Notes: generated from the letters alone by a model not told the origin. Positions 1 to 14,019 are shown, counted from the first letter of the stretch. The stretch is 64,000 nucleotides of DNA from Mallotus nudiflorus (GCA_947683625.1 CANTUR010000055.1:1922501-1986500), one strand, 5' to 3'. Translations and numbers: made by a program.

Positions 1-1467
1 TGCACTTCATTGCTAAGACTTTGATGGAAGATGTTTGTACCTGGACAACATGTCAATCTCTGCACACCTCTCAAACACTAACAAAGCTCTAAGCACCTCT
101 AGCCAAAAATATAGTAGAAATGACTTGGCAACTTATTCAGTAAATAAGAAGTGGAGATGAAAAATTTTAGTTAATCCAACAAAGCTTTTGTTTGTTGAGA
201 CACTTGTAGTGCTGTAACAAAGTATATCATCCCGCTTTACTACTCCATTGCACCAAATTTTCTTATCTATAAATAACTTATTTACAATTTAAGAAAGTTG
301 GGTTCATGGCATAACAGCTGTAATTTACAGCATAAGATGTTAATAAGTGCTCGTATTGTAATTAATTAAAATTGGTCCTTCTGATCGCTATAAAATCCAA
401 TTATTCTCTGCATTTTAGCATGATTACAGGACATTATTCTATTCTATTAGTTTTGACTTCTGATGCATGTTTTCTGATTTTGTTTTGGACAAGAATATCT
501 TTAAAGATAAAGAGAGTTTGATGTGATGGTAAGTCAAAATATAGCTGCTTTCTTTGGTGAAGCTACTTCTTCACCATCAAAGGGTATTGAATCATCAGCC
601 TAGAATGAGATAAACTTAGGGAAAAGGACCCTATTGCCTCATCCACTCAGGTCAGGTCACCTAGCTAGGGGCTATGGAAAGGGCCTAACTGCTGTTTTAG
701 CTGTTTTAGTGAACTTGTGTCCATCTGCTTCAATTCAAAAGAATGACGTAGGTAGACTAGAAGGACAAGATCCATGAAGATTGAAAAAAAAAAAAAGGAA
801 GTTCCGCCCATGCTCCATGGGACTTTTGTGTAAGTGGACGATGCTTTACGTGATCAAATAAATGGGATGATTGGGCGTTAAAGTTGCTGTCTAATCTTAA
901 GATATTTCTAGTTGGATAAAAACATCACTCCTAAATGAAGCCTTTTCTTTGAGAAGATGAAACGTTGGGAAGAGTCACTTCTTGAGCTGCAAAGTTGAAG
1001 ACACTATAATCCTCCAATCAAATGATACCAAAACAATAAGCAAGAGATAGGACGACAAAGTACATACAGCGCCCTCTAAACATATTGCATGGCACTATAA
1101 TGAATACTTCTAATTCCCTAAAGGCTTCAAAGCAAGCTCCTAATGCTTCACAAAAGACTATTTCACTTTTTGTTCCTGCAACATATCGAAATGCACATTC
1201 CTGCAGCTATCTCAACCTTCCTCTTTTCCAGTTACAGTTCGTTGTGAGGAACACCTAATCCTCCAATGTTTATCTTTCCTTTCTTCATTAATTCAAAATA
1301 TTTCCACCAATAAAGTAAAATGATTTTGGTTGACGAAACTAGATCCAAAAGAAAAATGTACAACATGAAGCTATATTCAACAAACAATCATCACCTCTCC
1401 CGCAATGTAAAAATTAGACATTATCTAATCTCTCTAAGACAGGCAAGAGGAAGGATGAAAGTTGCAC
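1..1467 (-). other. Probable last visible intron of the ZPR1 gene
   Basis: Downstream of the exon ending at 1468 the sequence continues with a GT donor (gtgcaac on the minus strand). No reading frame resembling the conserved ZPR1 C-terminal segment (LLSLEEPW-type and acidic tail) is visible down to base 1. I therefore take this stretch as intron. It is AT-rich with no recognisable repeat. Confidence 0.5.
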
Positions 1468-4400
1468 CTTGTTTAGCTTTGCTCTGAAGTCTTGCCACTT
1501 GCTTCTCTTATAGTTGTCAAGACTATCTCCGAAGGTGAATCCATGTACTCTCTCAAGGCCTGAACATATAATATTATAATTGGAAAACCCAAATCATGCT
1601 TAAAAAAAATCCAATGTTTGGTTGGTGGTATATGGAAAAATTAACAACAAAACTATATTTCAGCATAAAAGATTTAATGGGAGATATGCAGCAATAGAAG
1701 AAAAATATGATGCTTGCGTAGGCTGGCGTAACTATAGAATTCAGCAGTTGTCTCAGCAATACAAAAGAAATTATATTAAGATAGAAAAGGAATTTGAGTA
1801 TGTGGAGAAATGAGAATAAATTCTTCCTCCTAAAAAGAATTCAATGAGAAAAGGAACAACAATTTAGAAAACATATCAATTTGAAAGGACTTTACTAATC
1901 TCGTTTAGTAATGGAGCTATAAGACTAATTAAAGTAGGGCCAATGCAAATTTCACCCTCATTCTTAAGAGAACTGGGAAATAATTTTGAGGGAAAACATT
2001 TTTTTTTGTTTCAAACTCGCATTCCCTCCCTATGCATTCCAAAACTGTGTAAATATCACCCCCAGAAAAAGAAAATGAAAGGGACAAATCTGTGCCCTTT
2101 CTTTTCAAAACATCTAATAGAACAATGAGAATTCTTTAATGCTACTTTGATTGCAAAGGATTTGATCATGGTTTTGGATTTGGATCAAATCTCTTGGTTG
2201 ACAACTATGTGGATTTATATTAATGAGGATTTCAAACAAATCCACAATAGATTTAAAAGCTCATTTGAAGAAAATTAGAAATAACATCTAATTACATGTT
2301 ATTTGAAATCCTTATTTGAAATTTACTATTTGAAATCTAGAATTTCAAATCAAATGCTTGCATCCAAATACAACCAAAGTTTATTGGTAAAACTCTTTGT
2401 TCACAACATTTTGCAAAAGAGCTTGTTCCAACACTTTGCAGCACATAACAATACAGAAATAGATGTCAATGACGCTAACACCTACCATAGCACATGTCAC
2501 ATTTAGAAATAATGATAAATAAGGTTCTCCTATTAAGATTGGAACTGCAGCTTTTTCCTCACCTTCAAACTTCAAAATGTTGAAAGACTAGCAATTGTTC
2601 AAATGGTGAATGTTGGAACAGTTACATGCACATTTGTAAAAGATGTAAACACGACAGCTCAATAGCTAATAATTTCATACCTCATTCTAGCAAGGGCATG
2701 GGCTATGTCCAATTCAAAGTGACCTTTATTTAATATATTTGATAAAAAAAAGAATTGTAAAGGACACTAGAGGCAAAATTACAATACATTAATAGAACAG
2801 CACAAAGTAGATGTGAGACACTATACTTACTTTCACTTATTTTTGCAATTAAACCTTCAACAGTTGTAACCACTCCTCCCAATGTGCCACTAGCCAGCTC
2901 CAACTCCAGCTCTGGGATTTTAACTCCTGCAGTATCTGACTGATGAAGTACACGACTTCATAAATAATTAGCAAACCACACAAAACTGGAAGTAAGGAAC
3001 ACGTCTAAAGAGGAGAACAATGAGAATATTTTTCCAAACTCTAATCAACGTAACAGAGTACAATGACCAGGTAAGAACATAATGAATCTTGTAAAATTCG
3101 TATGCTAAATACACTCAAGCCATCATTAAAAAGACAAAAACAATTCCATTAAATCATCATAATGTGGTACCTATATTTACAGCTGAAAGAGATAAGCAGC
3201 AAAATAAACAAAGATAAAAATAAATAAAAAGAGAAGGAAGAAAATAAAAACAAAACCATAATTGTATCTCATAGTCTTGATGCTCCCATAAGTTGGTTCT
3301 ACATCAATAGCCATTGTTTTACTGGTGCCAGCATATAATTGATGTAATAAACTCCTAATATTAGTAATACCAAAATGTACTGAAATTTAGTTTCCATTTG
3401 TTTTTTCACTCCTGTTATGAGAAGCTTTCATAGAATATGTGCAAGTTCAGTACAGTTCAATTTCAAAAATCCAGAGTTCTAAGATGCATAAGAGATGTGG
3501 CACTTCTAGTAGGATATAATGGGTATCCCCCTACTGTGTATCAGATGGCAATTTTTGGGGAGTCATAAAAGCTCAGCTTGTTAAAGAGAATAAATGTATC
3601 ACCGACACAGAATCCTTTCTAGTAATAAACCAGAAGTAGAGTTGGTTCTACATCAAATAGGTTAAGCCTTGTGATACAATCTTATACAACAATAAGAACT
3701 TAAAAGTGAATGGTATTGAATTTATATAGTAGGAAGACCCTATAAAGGATTAAAGGCTACACCCATATCAAGTATCTAAAACATTTTACACCAAAAGAAG
3801 ACTGAAAACAAGATTAAAGGCAGCTGCAATTAAAGTTAGGCTTTAAAAACCATACTTATCTCCTCTCTCACAAATTGACTAAAGCTATGAAATATATATC
3901 TATATAATGTCATTCCTTTTTAAAAGGATAGAGACTTACTTCATCTTAGAAAATAGATGCAGGAAACATGTATCTGAACTTTTCTAGCAAACTTCAGAAA
4001 TTTCAAAATATCAAGTTCAGTGTCACCCCATTTGAATAGAAGCCAGTGACGGGTATGAAAGGGAGAGGAGGAGAGAGGTGGTTAATCCCCACTCTCTAAC
4101 CAAACTAGAGAGATCATCTTTTTTCTTTCACTCTTATTTTATTTCTCACCCCATCATCATTAAATTAACCAAGGGGAGGATAACTACCCTTCCCCCAGAC
4201 TCTTTATCACACTTAAATGGATTTGCTACCATCAATTTTTGTGACTACTACCATTTTTAGCCATAGAATATTTCTAATTATTATTTACTTCAGCTTCATA
4301 TGATCATTTCACATACCCTCACTAGCAACTCCCTTCTTCCTTCCACAAGCTCTTCCAATACATTTGTTACACACAATTCAGATTGAAAGCAGATAAATAT

Positions 4401-7400
4401 ACTATGATAAAAACAAGAAACAAGAAAGAAAGAAATGAGAGTGCCATTGTAGCCTTGCATATATTTCTTTCAAATCATACAGTTATTAATAATAAGGAAA
4501 CTTTATTGATCAAACACTGCACATCAGATGAAACAATTAAAGCTGACCTTTATTACATCACGGCTTAAGTCCCTAAGATTCTTAACGTGTAGAATGCTTC
4601 TCCTCCCTTTTTCAGGAATCCGCCCACCAGGCTTTAACTGCAAGGAAAATAACAGCAGCAATTACATAATGGAACTGACAGAAAAGAAAAAAATAAATAA
4701 ATAAATAAATAGTCAAGTTACTAAAAGTACAAACCTCAGAATTGCGATAACCACATGAATCACAAGCAGATGCCATGACAATTACTTCTTGGAAGTATGG
4801 AATCTCTACATACTGTTAAGGCCAGAAAGCATTCTGGTGCATAATCTTAAAGGATTAATGTTTTCGAATTGTGAGATTTAAAATGAGTTCAGCCTTATAA
4901 ACAGAATCATTCAAATGGAATAATCATTATCATGAGATTTCATAACCAAGGACCGTAGAGTCTCCTTCCATGGGTTAAAATATAAAACAAGTAAGGATAT
5001 CAATAGAAGTATCATATCTAACAAATATCTTCCCAGTATTTCTTACGTGCAACACTTACTTTCTCCAATTCATCCAAATAGAAACATATTAACTTAAAGC
5101 TACAAAAAAAAAAAGAAAATCAGAGTACAAGTACAAATTTGAAGGAATAAACAAATAGAAAATATGAGAGAGAAGGGGAAATAGGACCAAACAAACATCT
5201 AACATCTATCCTACTATTCCAGAAACTTTTTGAAAGCATAAAGTGCAAACAAGAAGTTGCTAGGGAGAAAACAACTTCCCTATGACCACCACCAAATCAT
5301 CCAGCACCTGTTACCCTCAAAAGCTATTTTACAAAACAGAATAACTAACACTTCATGAAAGATCATTCAATGCCTCTTTAGTAGGCCAAAAAATCTTAGA
5401 AATATCTGTGGCATGACCCCCAGCATTCCGAACAGGGAAAGCCATCAACAAATGATCTCAAGCCACCACCCAGTTAAACAAATGACATGCACTTTCCCTA
5501 TCACTCACACAATTAATACCAACTAGTTAGAATACTCCAGAAAGACTCACAACAACATTTACTTGCAACTCGTAAATTCCAAGTAATACCCCAAGGAGAT
5601 AAAGCTGCTGATGCACCAAACACCATAATAAGAAACATAATAAAGGCAAAACGGATGTCAAACATGTACCACAGCCATTGTTTCCACTGCAAATTTGATA
5701 TTCCAAAAAGAGCAGCTACGTAATTTAGTTTCAAGAGCCCAGAAATGGAGTTAGTCAAAGCAATAATAGGTACCCCCCAAGACAATTAAGATAATCGCAT
5801 CCCAACAAACTCAATGAAGGTCGCCTATGCCTTGAAAGAAGATTACTCTTCCATAATATTTTAACCAGATCTCCATACAGGTGAATGGCATTAATGCACA
5901 TTAGCCCCTTCTTTAAGTAAACCTCTAATCATCTCGATCTGAGCATTATTACATATCTTCATTCTCCATGAACTTTGACCTTTGAAACAATTAAACCTCT
6001 AATCATCTTGATCCGAGCATTATTACTAATCTTCATTCTCCATGAACTTTGACCTTTGAAACAATTCTTCAACCTAACCTTTCTGCATCCCAAAATTCCA
6101 ATCAAAGCTCATACTTGAATTAGCAGGCTACAATACCATGAGGTAATAAATTGGGAGACTAAGATGAGGCATTTTATCTTAGAAACACTCCTCCCCCTAG
6201 GTGTCCAAAACTAAATTTACATCTCCTGACAAAAGCATAAGATGTTAAAAACATCAAGCCCATCAACCCTTACTGTCCCTCAACTAGTACTTGCTTCCTA
6301 TCCCCAAAATTAACCCACTGCCAAAGACTCCCATAACCCAATCTTTTCAGGCATTACTTATTATAACTAAGTTTAGAGCAGTTTTTTTTTTTTTTTTTTT
6401 GAAAAAAAAAGATAAGGAAATCAGATTGGTTTCACTATTAAGAAAGCTCCTTTTTCTCTCAAATTTCACCTTGATGACATGTAAACAACTAAGTGTCTCT
6501 CTAAACAAATCAACGATTCATATGTATGTGTTTGATATCTTTTATGTTAGAATGCAAGAAGATGCATAAGAAATTAAATATGAAATTAGAACTCAAAGTA
6601 ATTACGTCCAAGAATAAACCTGCACCAATTAAAAGGCCATTTCAATGAACCTGGCCAGTTGACCACCGAAGATGTCTAGCGTGATAATGTGATATTTAGT
6701 AAATAAAAAAATGATATCATCCACAAGTAGAATCCCTGCAGCAAGGTCAAGGATACTAGTAACAAACATTCGAGTTTCACATCTGCTAGCACAAGCCCCA
6801 CAAGTTGATGGGAAAGTCATGACCTATTGGTGAAACCATGCATCAAGAAATATGTCAATGAGACATGAAAATATAAATAAAAATTCATCTATAGACTATT
6901 TAGCAAGCATTACTGCATTACCTCTTCTGGTGCAGTGTACCGACACAAAGCTTCAGCAATTTCTGCATTGTTACTTTGAGCAATGGTCCGATGGCCAGCC
7001 GCTGCCCCAACTGATCCATGAGGTTCTCTTATTTGCTGAGAAACACTGCCTGACACTTCTGAGGGTTGACTTTCGACAGCTTCTCCTAACTGTGACGGGT
7101 CAGCTAAATAGCCCAATGCCACCTGCTGCTCTGGAGTTCGATCATAGAACTTAATACTCAAGCACGGATCAGGGGAAGGAGCAAACCTACATGTCATTAT
7201 ATCTTCATTCATAAGTTGAAAAAAAAAAAAAAAAAACAAGGACAGAGGGTTCACACATAAATAAAAGGAGAATAGTTTATATTTGTCCCAAAAGCACAAT
7301 ATAGTCAGTCATCTATCACATCTCAGTAAAAGAAGAACTGGGAATTGAGATCAAGAGAACATGTACAGACTTGTGAATCTGTGTGTGAGCGAGTGAGAGA

Positions 7401-10400
7401 GAGAGAGAGTTCATCTTTCCCAATGCAGGATCAATATTCACATAAAAAGAAAGAACTAAAATTCCAGTCGAGGTCTATTACGGGTTTTCAATGAAGCTGT
7501 TTCCAGCAGGATCATCCAGGATGAAGGTGAAAGATGACTCTCCTGCTGCACATGCTCTCAATTTCAACAAAAATTGGTCGATTGCTTCAGCAGTTTTAGG
7601 ATCAACTTTCTGCACAGCCAAAGAATAATATCAAGGAAATGGATAAAACAACAGGGGGAAGGAAAAGGCCTCAAACAACAGCAGTAACAAAGTTGATTCA
7701 CACCTTCCTTTCTTCTTGAAGAGCCTGCAATTCATCTGCAGCTCGTACCAAAATTCCTTCCAACTAAAAGAATTATTCCCAATATGAGACAGTTAAATGA
7801 TCCATAGAGGCAGAACAAATAATACACGAACATAAGAAAAATATTGGAACAGTTAGTTAAAGGATGAAACAACTCATACAACAAAAGGAGCCACCTAAAG
7901 CCTGAGTAAGCTTGTGTAGTGTGAAGAACTGCACAAGAAACCAGGAAGAATATATTCAACACCACACAGAAACTTACAGCCTCCCAACTCTCAACATTAC
8001 ATTTTTACAGGCAAAGCCATTAAAAAAATTTTGCAGTCAAAAGTTTATGAATCACTATCAATAGGGTTTTGAAGCTTGTTCAATAAATGAGCCAAGCATG
8101 AACTAGGAAAAACTCAATTCCATTACGCTCATTTATAAGATTATAAGCTAGCTCTTAAATAAATATATTAATAATCAATTTCACACTTACGATTCATATA
8201 ATTTTATTTAATGATGAATGAACATAGAAACACCTATTTAAACTTGTTTACCAAAATAATATTACATAGAAAAAACAATTTTCTTTTTTATTTCCCAAAA
8301 TAGTCTAGAAACATAATGTTTAAAAATCATGTGTTATGATATAAACCATCAAAAAGCATAAACTTCATTATTACAGTTTCCTTAATCACTATTTTATGTT
8401 CTTAACAAATTGATGAATTATTTTACACTTAAATTTATAAAATCAGATCAATTTAGGCTAGTAACCTTTATAGAGTAGTGGTACTTAATAGGGTTCAGCT
8501 TGATCATAAATGAGACAAGCACAAGCTAGGCTCAGCTCAGATTTGCATCCTAAATTATTGAGAAGAGCTAACACATCAAAGAGAGCTATGATTTCTACTT
8601 TAAAAAACATTTTGAAACATACTACACAAGTAACAAAGAGTAATTTCTCATTGCAGGGTCTGTTACAGTTTAACATTTAGTTAGAAAGGAATATTGGTAA
8701 AAGAGTTTCTTATCTCTTGATACAGGGAATATTAGCTATTACTCAATCTGCTTGCCCTAAAATTAATGCTGTTGCCCAAATGTCATTAGGTGCAATCAGG
8801 TACTAGTTCCTTCCTTGATACTCCCACTGCCTTGTTTCCACAATCAAGAAACATTTTCCTCCCTAGCCACTATGCATTATTTGAATATTATTCATCCTTG
8901 TAATTCCTTCATGAACTTTTCAAACTATCCATTTCAAATATTATTGTTTCTTTTTTTTTATTTTCTCTTGCAATGTTTTGTTATTACTTCATCTGATGCC
9001 TCTTAATACATCAGCATGTAAACACTAATAATGCTCCCATAACAATTAACCTGGTAAAAGGAGAAGCCAAAATACAATTCTTAATAATACAAAGGCACTC
9101 AAAACCAGCAACAAGAAAAATTGTGAAAGCAAGAGAATGTTAAAGGGGATACTGTTGACAAACTTCCACGCTGTGCCTCTGGAGGAATCTCAAAATCCAA
9201 TTCAGGAATCTGTGCATATAGAGAGAAGTTACAGAATTTTCAAGAACTCCCAAAAAAAAAAAAAAACCCTTAACACTTTAGATAAACAAACTAATACAAT
9301 TCAATTTAGTTGTTCAGTTATAAGAAAACATAAATCGTAATAATTAATAGGCAAGTTCTAAATACAGTAAAAAGTAGCTGACTATACTTCACTAACAAGA
9401 CAAAGGTGGCCCTTTTAGTTAAAATTTATTGACAAAACCAATTGCCAAAGGCACACTCATCATCTATGCAGAAAGATGTCTAAAATAAATTGATATGTTT
9501 TCACCACAGTAATAAACATCAATCAAATTTAGTACTCTTACATTTGAAACAATATTTAAGATTAGACTGTGAGTGCAAAACTGATCCAATTCAGATTTTA
9601 CAAAAAAACAAAAAAACAAAAAAGTTCAATCTGATTCTACTCAGTAATGCTAACATTCAAAAAATATTTTAACATAAAAAGAATATATGAAGGTTAGGAA
9701 TTGCAAGCAAACACATATTCTCGCATATTCTCGTATAGAACAGAGCAAGTATGATCAAGTAAATATACCTTTATGGTGGCAGACTCAGATTTCACTACTT
9801 GTCGATTAAACATCTGCACTTCAAAAAAAAAATCCACAATTGGTACAGCTTAAATTTTGGTAATAGGAACAAAATGGATCTACCCTTTTCACATGCACAC
9901 CAAAACAATGGACAATTCCATATATGTTGCATCAACAAAAAAGAAAAATTATAAAGGCAGAAAAATTGCACAAAAATAACAAATCAAAACAGAGTGAAAG
10001 AGAAAAAAATGTTAAAGATTGCAGGTTAGAACAGTTTTCAGACAAGAAAGGTGAACTGCCAGATGTACTGAAAATGAAATCCCAAGAGACAATCCAACAA
10101 ATAAAATAAGGCACACTCTCTATGAGTAACCAATACATTCAATAAAGAACAATTTCATCAATGAATTAAAAATAGGAAATGTGAAGCAGGAGCTGAAACA
10201 AGACACTAGCAATAACAAAAGTACTAGACATTGGCACGCACAATAGCAACTCCAAAGAAGGTAAGGAGCAGTCTATAAATTTAAAACTAGAAACCAAATC
10301 AATTATTCGACAGATTGAGTCACTAATATAAACTCCAAAGAATACAATCAAGATTCAAGTGCTAAGAATTTACTTTAAAGGAAAACATTTTTATTTAGAG

Positions 10401-11226
10401 GCCAGGGAGGGAAGCACACAGCCTTAAACCATAAATAACAAGTCCAAACAAGCATTAGATTAAATAGAGTGAACATTAAAACAAAAGAAAATAAATAAGA
10501 TAAGTATGAATTACTCTCGGCTACTGCAAAAACACATTACGAAAACCAATAATAAGCACTTTATTATTAAAAAAAAAAAAAAAAAGACAACCTTCAGATC
10601 GCCTGACCGGATCTCCAAACGATAAGAACATCCCCGCTGCTGGATTTCACCAGCAAACTGGACCTCATTGTTCCTAAAAAAATAAAGAATCATAGCATAA
10701 AATATAATAATAATTAAAATAATAATTCAACTATACATGCATATATAACCATAACAATTCTCATATCTTAAAGCAAAGAATCCAAGATTACCTCTCACCA
10801 CAATGCGGACATTCAAAAGCCGATAACAAAATCTGCATCAAACTTACACATACTTTTAAAAAAAAAATTTTGAAACTTACATAATATAACAAGTAAAAGT
10901 ATCAACTTAAATGATGAGACATAAAAAAGACCTTTCTAAAGTGTGGAATTGATGTCAATAGCAACCTTGTTACTCCCTGTTCATGCAAAATGCACAGAAA
11001 AAAAAAATCAATTACTTCAGAATTCGGAGAAAAGAAGCAAAAACCAAACCAAAAAAAGAAAATGAACGTAAGATTGGATTACGTTTTCACCGCAACGCAT
11101 ACAGAGGCTTTCCACTTGGTAAAGAGGAGCGTCGTTGGCGTCGTCGTCGGCTTTAGAAATAGCTTCAACCACTGATCCTACATCCGCTATCTGCTCTTTG
11201 TTGCTGCTGCTACTGCTATTCTCCAT
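1468..11226 (-). CDS. ZPR1: ZPR1-family zinc-finger protein gene, 14 exons, 3' end off the window
   Basis: Exons by position, 5' to 3' on the minus strand: 11226-11083, 10976-10932, 10832-10792, 10673-10592, 9813-9769, 9209-9153, 7763-7704, 7609-7482, 7186-6922, 6823-6757, 4805-4735, 4637-4548, 2939-2831, 1559-1468. Each junction has GT-AG signals and the phases add up to 432 uninterrupted codons. The protein shows the duplicated ZPR1 layout: a first C4 zinc finger (C42/C45 and C71/C74), its beta domain (ENPFAPSPDP), then a second C4 finger (C297/C300 and C326/C329) and second beta domain (SDTAGVKIPELELELA). ZPR1 proteins bind translation elongation factor eEF1A and have been linked to growth signalling and to folding of eEF1A; that role is from the family, not seen here. 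The start is ATG at 11226 (AAAAATGGAG context); the frame is open upstream but only from a TTG. Plant homologues have roughly 490 residues, so about 60 C-terminal residues should lie left of base 1; I found no matching exon in 1-1467. Confidence 0.93.
5921..6066. repeat. 74-bp tandem duplication in ZPR1 intron 10
   Basis: Two near-identical copies (5921-5994 and 5995-6066) beginning acctctaatcatct and ending gaaacaatt, differing at only a few bases. They lie in the 1951-bp intron between exons 10 and 11. The few differences suggest a recent duplication. Confidence 0.85.
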
Positions 11227-11228
11227 TT

Positions 11229-11272
11229 TTTTTCCCTTTCTTCTTCTTCTTCTCCTTCTTCTTCTTAGCGGC
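11229..11272 (-). repeat. (AAG)n-type microsatellite in the ZPR1 5' leader
   Basis: The minus strand immediately before the start codon reads as AAGAAGAAGGAGAAG-type repeats. It is in frame with the start and contains no stop, so length changes here would not break the gene. It lies in the presumed 5' untranslated leader. Confidence 0.7.
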
Positions 11273-11459
11273 GGCAACAATAAAATAAAACAAATGGAAG
11301 TTGAGCCAGTAATGCGCGAAAATTGAGAAAGGGCTAGAAGTCTTTTATTTCAAGGCAATAAGCGAAGAACATGCTAGCAGTTTCGGCTAAGACTGCTATT
11401 GAAAGATTCTCTAAACGACGATCATTTTCTTTTGTCGTTCGACCGTAGTTTTGTTAATT

Positions 11460-12165
11460 TTTATTTTGAAACTAATTCTAAAGCTGCACTTTGCGCGAAA
11501 TTCAAATAATATATTCATTTTAATATAATTATTAAATAATATTAATAAATTTAAAACTATAAATTAATTAAATATAACAGTAAAATTTTAGAAAGTTATT
11601 ATAATAATTTTATATATATATAAAAAAAATGTATTTTTAATTGAATAAAATGTGCATGTTTTAAATATAATAAAAGATAAAAGAGTAGTATAATTAAATT
11701 GTTTGATATAAAACTAAAAATAAAAATTTTTATAAAAAGAAAAGATAACTAATTAATTTTATTCTCTTTAATTTTATTGCCGCTATTTTTAACTATAATA
11801 CAATTTATTTTGAGATCATCAAATTACTATTAAAGTATGTATAATAGTGTTTTAATTAAAAAAATTATTAAAAATAAAATTTCTAATGGTTTAGAAAAAG
11901 CGATATAGTGATTTGAGATTTAAAAAAATATTTTATTTTTAATAAAAATTAGGATTTTTTAGAATTTTACACATTAGATTTTAAGATAAATACTCAAATA
12001 TGAAGATAAACATTTGTCAAATTTTTGACATAATAATTTTAAAACTCAACATTTAATATATATTAGTCGTGATTCTGCACAATACACAAACTATGAAATA
12101 AAATGATTATATAAATAATTTGAATAAAATAATAACTAAATAAATTAAAAAGTTATTACAATAAT
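11460..12165. other. AT-rich intergenic DNA upstream of ZPR1
   Basis: About 700 bases of very AT-rich sequence with no gene recognised. It contains a stretch (about 11940-12070) that resembles 14780-14960 on the other side of the neighbouring transposon: both have the gattttttag start, and later 'ttttaaaactca' followed by 'cat/gcat'. This may be an older dispersed repeat. Confidence 0.4.
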
Positions 12166-12174
12166 TTTATTTTA
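12166..12174. repeat. Left 9-bp target-site duplication of the MULE
   Basis: TTTATTTTA directly before GGGATAAGG; identical to 14567-14575, directly after CCTTATCCC. Confidence 0.8.
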
Positions 12175-12305
12175 GGGATAAGGTTCATTTTAGCCCCCTA
12201 AGTTTACTTCGAAGCTCAAATAAGCCTTCCATTTTTATTTTTTTTTGCTCAAATAAGTTAGGATTTAATTAAAAAAAAAAAAAAGGTTCATTTTTTAGCC
12301 CCTCT
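12175..12305 (+). repeat. Left terminal inverted repeat of the MULE
   Basis: Begins GGGATAAGGTTCATTTTAGC and ends near gcccctctta. It pairs with the reverse complement of about 14436-14566, with scattered mismatches and small length differences in the A/T runs. Confidence 0.85.
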
Positions 12306-13219
12306 TAAACGGTGAGAGCATTTAAATGAAGATTGCCATTAACTTTTTGATGACGTGGAAACCATACAAGGTAAAATCAATCCCATCGGCAACACGCAAG
12401 CAAACGTTCATAAAAGCTAGAGAATATAATAAATTGTTATTTTCCCTTGAAAAAAATCTCAGCCATTATCAATTCTCATTCTCAATCACTGGAATCAAAT
12501 TCTTGACTCTGATGGCCATAGCATACATACAGAAATTATATCGATGCAATTTTTATCCAATTAATTTTGAAAAAGGAAAGAAAAGAAAGAGCTACAACTG
12601 TATGAGAAACCCAAAAATAACAGAAAATTTGAAAGCAAAGTGCAACTAAAAAGAGCAACTCTGCAAAGAGTAAACCAATTTAAGAAAGAGAGAGAGAGAC
12701 ATGCATAGAGTTGAAAAGGAATGAATTGAAAATCATTAATTGGCACAAGTTGTACCTTAAACACATACTATCTTTGACTGCCATAAGCTGGGTATAGAGC
12801 TGGTGGATCTTTGAAATACATTAAAATATATTTTTCTTATTTATGCCTTGATCATAGAAAAACATGACCACTTATATTCACTATAGCCTAGTGTCCAATC
12901 TCAACCAACGAAAGGGGCTAAGATTGACTTTATAATAGAAAGAGTTGGAATTGCTACTTTGATAATTCTTCAATAACTTGACTTTATAATAACTTCTCAA
13001 GTTCATTTTGGGCAATCTTATCTACAAGAAAATTGATTATAAGGCACTTCCAACTCAACAAAAGCAATTATGTACAAAAAAATATTTCTCAACTCAAAAA
13101 ACAATCATTAAGTCCACCAACCCTATAAAACACATTTTTCGTGTTTAAGACTCAAACTAACAAGACATCTTATAATAGTACAATGGTAGGTCATTCTTTA
13201 CAATTAAAATGGCCATATT

Positions 13220-13418
13220 TTAGAACATGTTATAACCATCATTATCATTCATGCATATGTAACACATTATGGCCATCACAAATAAAAAAAATGAAGATAG
13301 CTCCATTGCCAATGCTCCCCACCCAATGACACCAGAGTGCTTCAAGATTGTCGGTATTACAATGCTTCCAACAACTGAGGCTCTAGTTCCAGTTAAGAAC
13401 TTGGTCGCATTGACCCAT
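13220..13418 (-). pseudogene. Captured terminal exon of a VPS55-family gene
   Basis: The minus strand translates without interruption to a segment starting WVNATKFLTG and continuing SIVIPTILKHSGVIGWGALA, then MELSSFFLFVMAIMCYICMN and an in-frame TAA (13220-13222). This matches the C-terminal two membrane spans and tail of plant VPS55 (endosome-to-vacuole sorting membrane protein) as I remember the family. The exon is preceded by an AG acceptor (aaaacag), so intron sequence came along and capture was at DNA level. The 5' part of the gene is absent, so the full protein cannot be made from here. The frame is surprisingly intact over 65 codons. Confidence 0.75.
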
Positions 13419-13564
13419 CTGTTTTATCAACATTGAAAAGAAGATAAGGATAATTATTTTCATTCTTAATCTTAAATTAAATGCAATCGTTCTTTCTCTA
13501 TTATGTTTATTTATAGTAAGAAAAATAGCCAAATATTGTTAGTAAGCCAACGAAAAAGGGCTTT

Positions 13565-13705
13565 TCATGCATCAGCTAAACCAGACTTCAAGGCTCCATT
13601 ATTAGGATAGATCTCAAGACCTTTTTTATAAGCAAAAATGGCATCTTAAAATTGGTTCAATCCCAAGTTAGCAGTGATGAGATGAGAATAGCCTTTGGAT
13701 TTAAA
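13565..13705 (-). pseudogene. Captured TPR fragment of a HOP/STI1 co-chaperone gene
   Basis: The minus strand encodes KSKGYSHLITANLGLNQF, a stop, then AIFAYKKGLEIYPNNGALKS and GLADA. This is the end of the first tetratricopeptide block of Hsp70-Hsp90 organizing protein (STI1), whose signature is a GYSRLGAAHLGL helix followed by a GLEIDPNN-type turn and GLKSGLADA. The internal TAA makes it non-coding. It lies upstream of the VPS55 piece in the same transcriptional direction, so the element has joined two unrelated genes. Confidence 0.8.
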
Positions 13706-14019
13706 ATAAAACCATTCTAAATGCTGCAAATATAAAATCAATCCCAAGTTAGACATTCAATAAAAATGCATAAAACATGAATAATTACCGGGTATGATTG
13801 ACTAATCATTCACTTCCCTATAGTATGTGAACCCTCTAAGTGTTCCTTACAAGTTATAAGAGGGTATAGAAAAGCATGAACTTCAAAAAAGGATAAATGT
13901 TAAAGGATTATAACAAAAATAACCACAACAACAAACAAAATAATTAAGCAAAAAAATAAATAAATAAAAACACAAGAGAAATCAGAGGGTAGTGCATGTA
14001 TCAAATTGAAATAACAGAA

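Noticed and set aside
11227..11280. Upstream extension of ZPR1 with an Arg-rich N-terminus
   Set aside because: It would need a TTG start; the sequence is a leader microsatellite, and the ATG at 11226 has a good context and fits the family.
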